Shown: positions 39,651-50,792 of the stretch, piece after piece
Layout of the letters: the number at the start of each line of letters is the position of its first letter
How positions within the stretch are numbered: position 1 is the stretch's first letter
Assembly (NCBI GenBank): GCA_004000515.1
Contig: CP034537.1
Coordinates: forward strand, 5,904,001-5,968,000
Direction: 5' to 3'
Length of the DNA: 64,000 bases
Source: Pseudomonas poae
GTDB lineage: Bacteria; Pseudomonadota; Gammaproteobacteria; Pseudomonadales; Pseudomonadaceae
Program-made: the position numbers and the translations under genes
The notes under the pieces: model-generated
What the model was told of the DNA's origin: nothing
Seen by the model: the letters and a program-made list of their open reading frames with translations, nothing else
The model's database searches: none

Positions 39651-40577
39651 ATGCTTTCTGAGCCAGGTACACCCACACTCGACCAACTGCGCGTGTTTCT
39701 GACCGTGGTGGAAGTGGGCAGTTTTGCAGCCGCCGCCAGGAAGCTTCACCGAGCTACCTCGGTCATCAGCTATTCAATCACCAACCTGGAAATGCAACTC
39801 GGCGTGTCGTTGTTCGACCGCCAGACAACCCGCAAACCGCAGCTCACCGATGCAGGGCGTACAGTCCTGGCCGAAGCCAGGACCATTGCCAACGGCATGA
39901 GTGGTTTGCGTGCCAAGGTCAAAGGGCTGCTGCAAGGGCTCGAAGCCGAAGTGCATGTTGTGCTGGATGTGATGCTTCCCGCCGACCGTGTGGTGGACGC
40001 ACTCAAATCGTTCCGAGAAGAATTCCCGACGGTGTCGCTTCACCTTCACATGGAAGCGCTCGGGGCCGTTACCGACCTGGTCCTCAATCGCGGCGCGATA
40101 ATCGGCGTAAGCGGCCCCATGAATGAGCGCATCAACGGCATCGAAAGAATTGCCATCGGCAGTGTCGAGCTGATCCCTGTGGCCGCGCCGAATCATCCGC
40201 TGGCCTCAAGCGAACCCAATGCGCCTGGTGCCGGGCGCGAGTTCACACAATTGGTGCTGTCTGATCGCTCGCGCCTGACCAAGGACAAGGAGTTCGCGGT
40301 CCTCAGCAACCGCACCTGGCGCCTGGCAGACCTGGGTGCAAAACACATGTTGCTGCGTGAAGGCATTGGTTGGGGGAACATGCCAGCCCCGATGGTCCAG
40401 GAAGACCTGGACAGTGGCCGACTCGTGCACTTGAACATCCCTGAATACCAAAGCGGTAAATACGCCTTCGACGTTATCTACCGCACGGATTTACCGCCGG
40501 GCCCCGCTGCCAAGTGGTTGATTGAGCGCTTTGTTCAGCAAAGCTGCCATTCAAAGAGCACCGAGGGTGTTCTTTGA
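39651..40577 (+). CDS. LysR-family transcriptional regulator
   Basis: Intact, 308 residues. HTH: LRVFLTVVEVGSFAAAARKL, then TSVISYSITNLEMQLGVSLF. The effector domain reads EAEVHVVLDVMLPADRVV to the C-terminus. Its divergent position makes it the probable activator of the DoxX-pirin-SDR operon. The last 27 bases overlap the end of the converging tssM gene. Confidence 0.9.
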   Translation: MLSEPGTPTLDQLRVFLTVVEVGSFAAAARKLHRATSVISYSITNLEMQLGVSLFDRQTTRKPQLTDAGRTVLAEARTIANGMSGLRAKVKGLLQGLEAEVHVVLDVMLPADRVVDALKSFREEFPTVSLHLHMEALGAVTDLVLNRGAIIGVSGPMNERINGIERIAIGSVELIPVAAPNHPLASSEPNAPGAGREFTQLVLSDRSRLTKDKEFAVLSNRTWRLADLGAKHMLLREGIGWGNMPAPMVQEDLDSGRLVHLNIPEYQSGKYAFDVIYRTDLPPGPAAKWLIERFVQQSCHSKSTEGVL

Positions 40578-43500
40578 CCGACGTTCTTCCAACAGCGTCC
40601 TGGGCAACACAAACCCCTCAAAACTGCGCTGGGTAATCGGGTTGTTAGCCTTCTCCGCCCCAATCCGATAACGCATCAGCCCATCGGCAACGGAAAAGGT
40701 CAGGTCAACGCTGGTATCAGTTCTTCCATTGAGGTGCCCACGGCTGAGCAATCGAAACAGCGACCAAGGCCCGCGATAGCTCAAACTGGCGGTGTTGCCG
40801 GTGCTGTGCACCAGCGTCAGTTGGCTGCCATTGGTATTGCTCAGGCTGTTAGGCCACACCAGCCCTGTGCGTTGCGGCGCGCCGTGCTGGTATGGGATCA
40901 GTTGGCCGTCGACGCTGAGCATGCTGCTCAGGCGGGTTGTGCTCAGGGCCAGGGGTTCGATGGTAAGTTGCACCGCCAGATGGCCGCGATGGTTGAAGAA
41001 GGTGTCGCGGATGCGCTCGACGTTTTCAGTTGTTCCAGCACATCGGTGCGCACCAGGTATCCGCCAAGGCTGTCGGAGTAAAGGGCGTCGAGGTTGTCTT
41101 TGAGGAACACGCTCAGATACTGATCGTGGAAGTGTTGCAAGCGACCTTGTGGGCCGAAGAAGGCTTCGAAGTCTTCCAGCGAGGCGTCCTCGCCGCTGGC
41201 CTTGAACGGATAGCGGCCTGCCAGACGATCACGGTAGAAGCTGTAGATTTCACTGTCCCAGCGTTTTTCCAGTTCGCGCAAGGCGGCGATCACCAATACC
41301 TGCGAGGTTTGGTCGGCGAGTTTTGACCTGCTGGTTGAGTGGCTCGGGCAGGCCCACGGCAACGCGTTGCAGGTTGGCGATGGGGTCGGCACCGCCCAGG
41401 GAGAAGCGGTTGAGTACGGTTTTCAACGCAGCCTTGCCGGGGTCGGGATTGTCGTGCACGGCTTTGGCATAGTCATAGACCGTGCTGACCGAACGCAGGG
41501 TTTCTTCGTAGTAGGACGGCTGCTCGCCCCGCGAACTGATCAGTTCCGCCAGGTTGGAAAAGGCACGCCGGATGCCAGCGGCTTGTTGCTGGCCGTCCGA
41601 GACCTTGTCCAGCGTGAGTGGTGCTTGTCCTTCGGCCAAAGGCACCGAAGGATAAATCACGCTGTTGTCGCGCAAGGTTTCCAATAAGCGCCGCAGGGGC
41701 GCGGCCGGGCCGGTTACTTGCTCCAGCACCGCCACGCCGTGGCTGAGATCGTCAAAATCGGTGACCGCAAACTGATTCAGCGCACGCCGCCAGCTGTCCA
41801 CGTAATCGGCACTGTAGAGGGCGCGGATACGTTGGGTCAGCACTTTGCGGTCCTCATCGGAGTAGTCCAGGCGTTGCCGTTCGCCGAGCACCCACTGGTC
41901 GATCATGGCCAGCTCGATGATGCCCTCGGTACCGGGCTCGAAGTAGTCCTTGAAGCCTTTGGCGGTGAGCAGGGGCGCCAATAGCAAGCCGCTGCCTTCT
42001 TGATAGGTGTCCAACGGACGATAGACGATATCAAACGCCGGCCCCACCTCGTTGCGCAGGTCCAGCGGACGATGCAGGCGCTCCAGAGCATCCTGTTTCA
42101 GACTCATGTAGACCCGCTCGGCCATGGGCAACTGGCGCAATTGCTGCTGCACCTGGGTGATGCGTTCACGATAGTGCGGCAGGTCGGCATCCGCGTATTT
42201 CAGTGCGTAACCCAGATGCCCCATCAAATCGGCCTGCAGTTGGCCCTGGCCCGGATAGGCGCGTTGCCATTGTTTGGCGACCCACTCTTCGACAATCGCC
42301 GGGCGGCGATTTTGCCGCTCTTCGAGCATGCGGTAGACGCGCAAGGCCGCCAGTTGTTGATTGCTGTCGGCGGGTGCCGCGTTGATGGCGTCCAGCACAC
42401 CGCTGGCAATCGCCGGCAGGAAGCGTTTGGACAGCAGGTTCAGATAGGCCTCATCCACGGTCGGGCCGATCGCCCTCCCCTGGTACAACCCCGTATCCGC
42501 GAGTAACGGCCATGCCTCGCGGTAATCGCCATACACCAACACCGCATCACGAATCTGGTCCAGCGGCACCAGCAGGTTGCGACCAGTGGTGTCGACCCTG
42601 GCGTCGATATCCCTGCCACTGAAGTCCTGGCTCTTGGCCAAGACGCTGGCGGCTTTCTCGCGGTTGATATTGAAATAAAACTGCCAGGTTGCGATGACTA
42701 CGAAACAGCCCAAGGACGCGACGCTGAACCCGGCAATCAGCAGGCGCCGCTTGTTGCGGGCCACTTTGATGTTGTCACCCGCCAGGCCCGCTTCAGGGTA
42801 GATCACCCGTTGGAACAGTTGCTGGGCAAAGTAGATCGCCGTACCACCGGCAGGCTTGACCTCCGGTGGCGGCGGCGGCAGTTGATACGCCTGCCCCGCT
42901 TCTTTGACGAAGGCATTGCTCAGGGTGCCTTGTTGCAAGACCGATGAAAAATACAGCCCGCGTACCAGCGCCGGGGTAGTGAAACGATCACTGCCGAGCA
43001 TTTCGCTCAAGAAGCCGAACAGTGCCGGACGTAGGCCCGCCATCTGGTGCATCAGTGCCTGTAGTCGATCGCGTTCGGTCAACGGGCGCGACTCACCGAT
43101 ACCATCGAAGATCTGTTCGCTTAAGCGGTCGACAAAGAACTGGTATTGGCGGATCAGCTCTGCCATCCAGGCGTCGAAATCACCCACCGCATCCAGGCTG
43201 AAGGTGAAGCCCAGAAGGTCTTCACGCCCGCTGCGCGACAACCGGGTGAAGAACTCTTCAAAACCTTCCAGCAGGTCGAATTTGCTTAGCGTCACGTACA
43301 CCGGCAAGCGCGTGCCCAATTGCCGCGTCAGCTCAAACAGCCGAGTGCGCAGCAGATTGGCGTGGGCCTTGCGCTGCTCGGGTCGTTGCCCCAGCAAAGC
43401 CTGCACATCAATCACCAACACAACCCCATTGAGCGCCCGACGGCTGCGATTGCGCGCCAGCCAATCAAGCAGGTGCCGCCAGAGACGTGGATGGGTGCCT

Positions 43501-44162
43501 GCGGGCAGGACCGGCTTGACCTTACCGTGGTTCGTGCCCTGCTGCCCGGCGTCGCCTGCCGACGGCTCCGAGTGGCTGAGGAACTCGCCGGGCGGGTCAA
43601 TCAACACGGCCTCGTCACCGATCCACCAATCCACCGGATAGGCCAGTTGTTCCTCCCGATGGGCCCTGACCCCGGCCTTGGTCACATGAGACAAAGAAAA
43701 ACTCTGGTTGGAGCGTGTGATCAAGCTGGTCTTGCCGGCATTTTCCTCACCCAGCACCAGGTACCACGGCAGTTGATAGAGCGAACGGCGGCGCTCCATG
43801 TTGTTGAGCAAATTGCCCAAGCTGCGGTCCAGCGCGCGCTCCTGCGCCTCGACGTAAGGCAGACATGGGTCGGCTTGCACTGCGGCCTCGTGCTGACGCT
43901 CGACCTGCAGGCGCTGGTAACGATTACGCACCCGCCATGCCCAGATCAGCAACGGCACCACCAATACCACCACGCTGGCCGAGACACGCATCGCCCACTC
44001 GCTCAGTGGCTGACGCTCGCGCCAAGTCCACTGGGGGCCCAGCCACCAGATGGCGATCAATAAAAACACTACGCCCAGCAGCACCAGTACGGGCACGGCC
44101 TGGTTGAATTGACGCAGTACCGGCAGGCCCCAGCGTTTGAGGTAACTCCAGACCATCAACAT
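40551..44162 (-). CDS. tssM: T6SS membrane-complex protein TssM, IcmF family (two frame breaks)
   Basis: About 1203 residues. Three membrane segments are visible: VPVLVLLGVVFLLIAIWWLG, SVVVLVVPLLIWAW and the third, LIAGFSVASLGCFVVIATW. An intact Walker A GEENAGKTS lies in the cytoplasmic loop, so ATP/GTP binding is possible. The rest is periplasmic, where it meets TssJ. Breaks lie at TTTT 41321-41324 (probably one extra base) and TTTT 41023-41026 (one missing A on the coding strand, LKNVERIRDTFFN). ATG 44162 has AGGAG six bases before. It is last in the leftward tagO-tssA-tssM unit. Confidence 0.92.
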
Positions 44163-44171
44163 AAATCGCTC

Positions 44172-45607
44172 CTACTCCTTAACCGTTTTAATCAAAAGAC
44201 TGTCGTCAATGGCTTGCGTCACCTTCCGATACAGTTCCGGCTCCCAGCCCTGCGCCGTGGTATCGCGCATCAGCCGTGCAACGTTGGCGTACAAATCGTC
44301 CGCCAGCCACGACAGGCCGCGCGATGCCAGCAGGTCGGCGGCTATTACCGTGGCGTAGCTGCGCTGGCGCGGGGCGTCATGGGTGGCGTGCAGGTCCTGC
44401 AGGCGCAGCAGCACCACTTCAACGCCTTCGGTATTGAGCTGGGTGGCCAATTCGTCGCGCAGGCCGGCGTATTCCTGCACCGGGCTGCCGGTGGTTTGCG
44501 CTTGATCAGCGCCGGTGATCCACGCCTGGGTTTGAGCATCAACGAACGGCGTGCCGTCGCTGAAACACAGCTCCAGCAACGCGGGCAGGCGGCAGACGAA
44601 CCGCTCGCAGGTCTGGCGGATGGCTGAGGCCACTTCCTCCATCGCCAGACGCGAGGCGACGCTGGCCGTTAAATAGCTGCCGCGCAGCCAATATGGCGAG
44701 GCGCAGACGCTTTTTTCGAGGCGCAGCAGCAGGTTCGGGTCCAGGGCATTGTGGTTCAGCGCATCCTGATAGCCGTCGACGATATCCTTGGGCACGGCGG
44801 TCAATTCAGTGCGCCGGTCCCGGGTGATGAGAGGCGCAGTGCGCAGGTGCGACCACAGGCCGAAGCGTCGCAGTTGGTAGCCGGTGGGGTCGTAGGGGTC
44901 TTGCAGGTTGATCTGCTCGGCCATGCTCAACACGGCACGGCGTTGTTCGCGCTCATTACTCGGCGCTTGCGGCTTGGGACTGGTGAAAAAGCTGACGCCA
45001 GAATGCTGCCGGGAGTGGCCGAACGGACGGGCTCTGCAGCAGCGACCGGCTCGCTGTATTTGACCAACTGGCGTTGCAGGGTTTCCAACGGTGCGGGGTC
45101 GAGTTTGGCGGGTTCGGCACACCGTTGCAGATTGGCCAGGGCCAGCTCCGCCGCCGCTTGATAGGCCGGTTCAAAACTGCTGCGCTCCAGGGTTGGCAAC
45201 ATCTGAGCAAGATCGCCCAGCATGCGCTGTACTTGCTTGCGTTTGTTCAGGTAGCCGGTGGGGCCGGGCTTGGGGTGGGCACTGTCCCAATACAGTTCGA
45301 CCATACCGGCCAATAGCCCCAGCGCATCGGCCCAACGTGCCCATTGCCGGGTGCGCAGCCACACCACCTGCAGATGAGCGAGGATGCGCCAGTGCTTGCA
45401 CTGAATCGCCAAGTATTGACGGGAAGCTTCGTCGATATAGGGCCAGTCGATGTCGCCTTCACGCAGGCCGCCGAGCTTGACCATTTCCTGGTCGATAGCC
45501 TGGTAGGTTTCGTCCTCGACATCGAAATGGCCTGCAGGTTGCGCAGGGTCAATGGGGGTCAGCAGCAGCTTGACCGCGTGCGCTGGAACGTCAATTACCA
45601 GCGACAT
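44172..45607 (-). CDS. tssA: T6SS protein TssA, ImpA family (one frame break)
   Basis: The ImpA N-terminal domain is visible at about 1-130 (EASRQYLAIQCKHWRILAHL, VVWLRTRQWARWADALGL, then GMVELYWDSAHPKP). After a break at AAAAA 44986-44990 (plus strand) the second half carries a long VasJ-type C-terminal domain (GYQLRRFGLWSHLRTAPLIT). Adding one base gives 1437 nt, 478 residues. TssA primes baseplate and sheath assembly. It starts 13 bp inside the end of tagO and ends 9 bp before tssM. Confidence 0.9.
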
Positions 45608-46256
45608 ACTTGGCGCTCCTGCTCAATCAACTCGCCCAGCCCTTCGGCGTCAAATACCAAGCCGTGCAGCCGGGGATAGTCACTCTCAATGCGCAGGCGC
45701 TGACCACCGCCCATATTGCGCAACAAGGCAATGGCCTGCAGCCCGCGTCCGGCGTCAACCACCAGGCCGGCATCGTCCAGCACCTGCCACTGATAGGCTT
45801 CGGAAACCGGGCGCTCGTCCTTGAACAGCTGGATGCGAATCTTGTTCGGCTTGGCCGGTTCATCCAGCACCAGCTGCAGGCGCGAGATTTTCGATTCACA
45901 ACTGACAGCCAAGTAAGGCCGTGGCGGCAACGCCCCCAGGGCCGGGGCCGAGATCACCAGGCGGGGTTGCTGGTCGTTGTCCGATTCGGGGAATGACGAC
46001 AACAGGAAACGCTGGTCCTCGGGTGGACGCTTGGCTTCATTGCGCTGCACCAGATCGACTATCGGCAGCACCTGGCCAAGGGCGCGCGGTGCAGCTGGGG
46101 GTGATGGATGGGTGTACCAGCGGCCAGATCAAAACACTCCAAGCGCTTCAAGGGCGAGACGATGGAAGGGCAATCTTGTGTTGCCGCCTGCGTGTCCATT
46201 ACGGCCATAACCGCCAGGCAGAGCCCCCCTTTCCATTCTCGCCATCCGTTGCGCAT
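45595..46256 (-). CDS. tagO: T6SS-associated protein TagO/VasI (one frame break)
   Basis: The signal peptide at the N-terminus (MRNGWREWKGGLCLAVMAV) is followed by DCPSIVSPLKRLECFDLAAG, characteristic of VasI/TagO. The body reads LAVSCESKISRLQLVLDE and LLRNMGGGQRLRIESDY. The frame breaks near 46073 (LAQVLPIVDLV restored by one base). The corrected length is 220 residues. It is a periplasmic accessory of the secretion apparatus; the exact role is poorly known. It is the first gene of the leftward unit, divergent from tssB. Confidence 0.82.
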
Positions 46257-46591
46257 TAACGCCTCCTGAATATGTCTCGCCTAAATCCGAACCGGACATT
46301 TTTCAACTTTCGAACTACTGTTGCTTAGGCCGAAAGTTAAATTAATTAACTTGCAAAGCGTCACCTGAGTTCAAGGGATAGGCAAGTAAAAGACGTTCAA
46401 TACACTGCTACACCCCGAATAAAAGAGACCTCTTTCAGATGCATCCACAATAAGCGTAGGAAAATTAACCGCACTCATCGCGACGCTATTTCCTACATCC
46501 AAAGACCACGAGTCGCGTCCACGCCGTCCTACAAGACAAACCTTGCAGCAGCTGGTTCTAATACGCCGACTTTACGAAAAGGACTCTTCCC
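46257..46591. other. Divergent T6SS promoter region, AT-rich
   Basis: 335 bases between tagO and tssB with no gene. It is distinctly AT-rich compared with the flanks. An inverted repeat AAGTTAA-ATTAA-TTAACTT spans 46334-46352 and could be a regulator site. I looked for a sigma-54 GG-N10-GC pair and found no convincing one. Confidence 0.55.
46334..46352. promoter_or_regulatory. Inverted repeat in the divergent T6SS promoter region
   Basis: AAGTTAA (46334-46340), ATTAA, TTAACTT (46346-46352): perfect 7-bp arms, wholly A+T except one G and one C. The position suits a repressor or H-NS-type (MvaT) silencing tract controlling both units. The binding protein is not known. Confidence 0.4.
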
Positions 46592-47094
46592 ATGTCGAAA
46601 ACCCAGGTTCTGTCGCGCCCAAAGAGCGCGTCAACATCAAATACGTGCCCGCCACAGGAGACCAACAAGCCGAAGTAGAGCTTCCCCTGAAGCTATTGGT
46701 TACAGGCGACTTCAAAGGCCACGGCGAACTAATCGCCATTGAAGATCGGCAAGCCATTCGCATCGACAAAGACACATTCAATGAAGTACTGACCAAGGCC
46801 GAAGTTACCCTGGAGATGGCAGTTCCGTCCGTTCTTAACAACGACATCGACACCGACCTGAACGTTCAGCTTCAATTCAAGAGCATCAACGACTTTGGCC
46901 CTGACGCCGTTACCCGCCAAGTGCCTGAGTTAAATAAGTTATTGGAACTGCGCGAAGCCTTAGTTGCGCTCAAAGGCCCAATGGGCAATGTCCCAGCCTT
47001 TCGCAAACACCTGCAAAACCTGTTGACCGATGAAACCGCACGCCTACGTTTGGCCAGCGAATTGAACCTGGTTCTCGACGCGCCCAACAACTGA
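46592..47094 (+). CDS. tssB: T6SS contractile sheath small subunit TssB (one frame break near start)
   Basis: VAPKERVNIKYVPATGDQQA and VELPLKLLVTGDFKGH are diagnostic; VALKGPMGNVPAFRKHLQNL ends the domain. ATG 46592 reads MSKTQ, then the frame breaks near 46605 (one base missing), giving MSKTQGSVAPKERV as in close homologues. An AAGGA site lies eight bases before. The corrected length is 167 residues. It forms the sheath with TssC in the cytoplasm. It is the first gene of the rightward operon. Confidence 0.93.
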
Positions 47095-47125
47095 CTTGAA
47101 CGCCCTTCTCAACGGAGTACTCCCC

Positions 47126-48603
47126 ATGCCTATGGAAAGCGCCGCCGCCCAGGTACTGGTGGCTGACGAACAAACGTCGCTGCTGGACCAACTGCTGGCC
47201 AACACCACCATCCGCCCTTCCCAGGAAGGCTATGCCGTTGCCCGCCAAGGCGTGGCTGCGTTCATCAGCGAAATCCTGCAAAGCGGCGATCACCAGCAGC
47301 CGATCAACAAATACCGGGTCGATCAAATGATTGCCGAAATCGACCGGGCGTTGGGCAAGCAGATGGACGTGATTTTGCACCAGCCACAGTTCCAGCAACT
47401 GGAGTCTGCGTGGCGTGGCCTGAAGTTGCTGGTGGACCGCACGGACTTTCGCGAGAACATCAAGCTGGAGATGCTGCACGTCACCAAAGAGGAACTGCTG
47501 GACGACTTCGACAATGCCGGCGACATCACCCGCAGCGGCCTGTACAAGCACGTCTACACCGCGGGCTACGGCCAGTTTGGTGGCGAGCCGGTGGGCGCCA
47601 TTGTTGGCAACTACACGTTTGGACCGGGTTCGCCGGACATCAAGTTACTGAGCTATGTGGCCTCGGTGGGCGCCATGTCCCATGCACCGTTTGTCTCTGC
47701 GGCAGGGCCTGAGCTGTTCAACCTGGAGGGGTTCCAGGGCTGCCCGATCTCAAGGAGATCAGTGATATTTTTGACGGCCCACGCCATACCAAATGGCGCG
47801 GGCTGCGTGAGTCCGAAGACGCCCGCCATCTGGCCCTGACGCTACCGCGCTTCCTGCTACGCACGCCGTACAGCACCGAAGACAACCCGACTCGCAGTTT
47901 CGGCTACAACGAAACCGTCGATGGCAACCATGATAATTATCTGTGGGGCAACACCGCGTTCCTGATGGCTTCCCGCATTACCGACAGCTTCGCCCGCTAC
48001 CGCTGGTGCCCGAACATCATCGGCCCGCAATCCGGCGGCGCGGTCGACGATCTGCCGGTGCACTTGTACGAATCCCTCGGCCAATTGCAGGCCAAGATCC
48101 CCACTGAAGTGCTGATCTCCGACCGCAAGGAATTCGAACTGGCCGAAGCAGGCTTCATCCCGCTGACCATGCGCAAGGACAGCGACAACGCGGCGTTCTT
48201 CTCAGCCAACTCGGTACAAAAGCCCAAGAATTTCCCCAAGACCCGCGAAGGTCAAGAGGCGCAGACCAACTACAAGCTCGGCACCCAACTGCCGTACCTG
48301 TTCATCGTCAATCGACTGGCGCACTACATCAAGGTGCTGCAACGCGAGCAGGTCGGCAGCTGGAAAGAACGCCAAGACTTGGAGCGCGAGCTGAACACCT
48401 GGCTCAAGCAGTACATCGCCGACCAGGAAAACCCTTCCTCTGACGTGCGTAGTCGTCGTCCATTGCGCGCCGCGCAAATCGTCGTACAGGACGTGGCCGG
48501 CGATCCGGGTTGGTACCAGGTGTCGTTGGCAGTTCGCCCGCACTTCAAGTACATGGGCGCCAACTTCGAGATCTCGCTGGTGGGCCGGCTGGACACCCAA
48601 TAA
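47126..48603 (+). CDS. tssC: T6SS contractile sheath large subunit TssC (one frame break)
   Basis: LESAWRGLKLLVDRTDFREN and GYNETVDGNHDNYLWGNTAF, then FARYRWCPNIIGPQSGGAV and RDWxQ-like QYIADQENPSSDVRSRRPLR are strongly conserved. The frame breaks near 47740 (QGLPDLKEISDIFDGP restored by one base). The corrected length is 492 residues. ATG 47126 follows GGAG; it is separated from tssB by 31 bp. Confidence 0.94.
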
Positions 48604-49020
48604 GTGGCCGGTGCCAGCCTGTTCGAACGCTTGGAACCCGATGCGCCGCGCTACCGCCCAGGCAGTGCGGATGAACAGGCGGGCCAGCGTATTGAGGCGA
48701 TCAAGCGCCACTTGGAGTACGTGCTCAACTCACGCCAGGGCTGCTCGCAAAGCAGCCCTGAACTGGGCCTGCGCGACTTCAACGGGGTCACCCAGGCCAG
48801 CAGTGATCTGGTGGTCGCCATCAGCGCCGATATCCGGCGTTCGGTGGAGGCGTTTGAACCGCGCATTACGGTGACCGGCGTGCGCTATCAGCCCGATCCG
48901 GACCTGCCGCTGGAGCTGAATTTTCGCCTGGATTGCCAGGTGCAGGTCAACCACAAGGACGAACAGGTGCAGATCGAAGTGGCCATGCATGGTCGCGACG
49001 GCTACACCCGCGTGAGATGA
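48604..49020 (+). CDS. tssE: T6SS baseplate protein TssE (gp25-like)
   Basis: Intact, 138 residues. ASLFERLEPDAPRYRPG is the usual N-terminus, and ELGLRDFNGVTQASSDLV and IRRSVEAFEPRIT form the gp25 fold. The start is GTG 48604, directly after the tssC stop; no Shine-Dalgarno site is seen, so translation probably relies on coupling. tssF starts 7 bp after the stop. Confidence 0.9.
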   Translation: MAGASLFERLEPDAPRYRPGSADEQAGQRIEAIKRHLEYVLNSRQGCSQSSPELGLRDFNGVTQASSDLVVAISADIRRSVEAFEPRITVTGVRYQPDPDLPLELNFRLDCQVQVNHKDEQVQIEVAMHGRDGYTRVR

Positions 49021-49027
49021 GGATGCG

Positions 49028-50792
49028 ATGGACTTGAAACAACGCTTTGCCGAGGAATTGCGCTACCTGCGCGAACTCGGCCGCGAGTTTGCCGAGGACA
49101 ACCCGCAACTGGCGCAGTTTCTCGGTGATCAGGCGGGTGACCCCGACGTGGAGCGGCTGCTGGAGGGCTTTGCCTTCCTCACCGCCAAGCTGGGGCTGAA
49201 GATTGATGACGATTTGCCGGAGCTGACTCATCCGCTGTTGCAGATGCTCTGGCCCAACTACCTGCGCCCCCTGCCCAGCGCGACCATCATCCGCTTTACG
49301 CCGTTGCCCGATGCAATCAGCCAGCGCCAGGTAATTCCCAAGGGCACGCCACTGTTTGCCAAGCCGGTGAATGGCACGTCCTGCCAGTTTCGCACCTGCA
49401 CCGATGTCAGCCTGTACCCGCTGGCCTTGCAGGAAGTCAGCGACGCCCACAGCCGTGAGGCTTCGGTGATGCGTATCGACCTCAAGGTGTTGACCGGGCA
49501 ACCGCTGACCAGCATGGCCTGCGACCAATTGGATTTTCACCTTGGCGGCGATAACGCCACCGCACTGACCTTGTACCTTTGGCTTGCGCACTATCTGGAC
49601 AGCGTTACGCTGCACATCAATGGCGAAGGTCATCGTCTGTCGGCCAAGGATATCGGCTTTCCCGGTTTCACCGCCGACGAGGCACTGCTGCCCTACCCGC
49701 GCAATGTGTTCGATGGCTACCGGATCCTGCAGGAATACTTTGTGTTCCCGCAGCGGTTCCATTTTTTCAGCCTGACCCGTTTGGCTCACGTTTGGCCGGA
49801 TGTCACCGCCACCACCCTGCGTTTCGAATTTCAGTTCACCCGGCCCATGCCGCCCGATATCCGCCTGCGTACCTGCGACCTGCACCTGTACTGCGCGCCT
49901 GCCATCAACCTGTTCCGCCACGATGCCAACCCTATCGCGCTGGACGGGCGCAGCCTGGAGCGGCGTATCAGCCCCAGTGGCAGTCAGCCTGAGGCTTACG
50001 AGATTTTCAGTGTCGACAAGGTGGCCGGTTGGGATGCCGCCGATAAGGAGCGCAAGGGTGATCCGCTGCGCAGGTTTACCCCGTTCGAATCGTTCCAGCA
50101 TGAGATCGAGCACGCACGGGGTCGAACTGCGCTGTACTTTCGCACGCATATCGAGGAGTCGCATGGCCGTGAAGGCCTGCAGCATCGCATCGCTTTCGTT
50201 CGTGGCGATGAGAGCTTGTACATCGGCGAGCATGAAGCGGCGTCCATTGAGTTGACGTGCAGCAACCGCGATTTACCGCAGTTGCTGGGCGTTGGAGATG
50301 TCGGTGTCTACCGAGGTCACGCCCTCGTTCGCCACCTACACCAACTTGATTGCACCGACTCGAAGCTACCGGCCCGTACTGGACAGCAGCCTGCACTGGA
50401 CGCTGATTTCAAACCTGTCGCTGAACTACCTGTCGCTGCTATCGGCCGAGCCGCTCAAGGCAGTGATTCGTGCCTATGACTTCGCCGCCTTGCACGACCT
50501 GCAACAGGCCCGCGCTACGCGCAAACGCCTAAATGGCATCCACAAGGCAGTGACCACGCCCATCGACTGGCTGATGAAAGGCCAGCCGGTGCGCGGCTTG
50601 CAAACCCGCTTGCAACTGGACCAAAACGCATTCCTTTGCGAGGGCGAGTTGTTCCTGTTCGCCAGTGTGCTTTCGCACTTCTTCGCCCTCTACGCGAGCA
50701 TCAATTCCTTCCATCGCCTGGAAGTCATCAACTCCACTAACAACGAGTGCTACGAATGGCCACTGTTGACCGGCAGACAACCCGTGATCTAG
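49028..50792 (+). CDS. tssF: T6SS baseplate protein TssF (one frame break)
   Basis: Long conserved protein of about 587 residues. FAEELRYLRELGREFAEDNP begins the family; DPDVERLLEGFAFLTAKL and LQMLWPNYLRPLPS follow. The frame breaks near 50300 (one extra or two missing bases), after which VSTEVTPSFATYTNLI and VLSHFFALYASINSFHRLEV complete the C-terminus. The stop overlaps the tssG start by 37 bp. It is a baseplate component with TssG and TssK. Confidence 0.92.

Noticed and set aside
46320..46365. Sigma-54 promoter before tssB
   Set aside because: TTGCA is present at 46351-46355 but there is no GG ten bases before the GC, so the -24 element is missing.
48947..50233. 428-codon minus-strand ORF opposite tssF
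   Set aside because: It lies wholly antisense to tssE/tssF, which have clear family motifs; long antisense ORFs are common in GC-rich DNA and this one has no recognisable motif.
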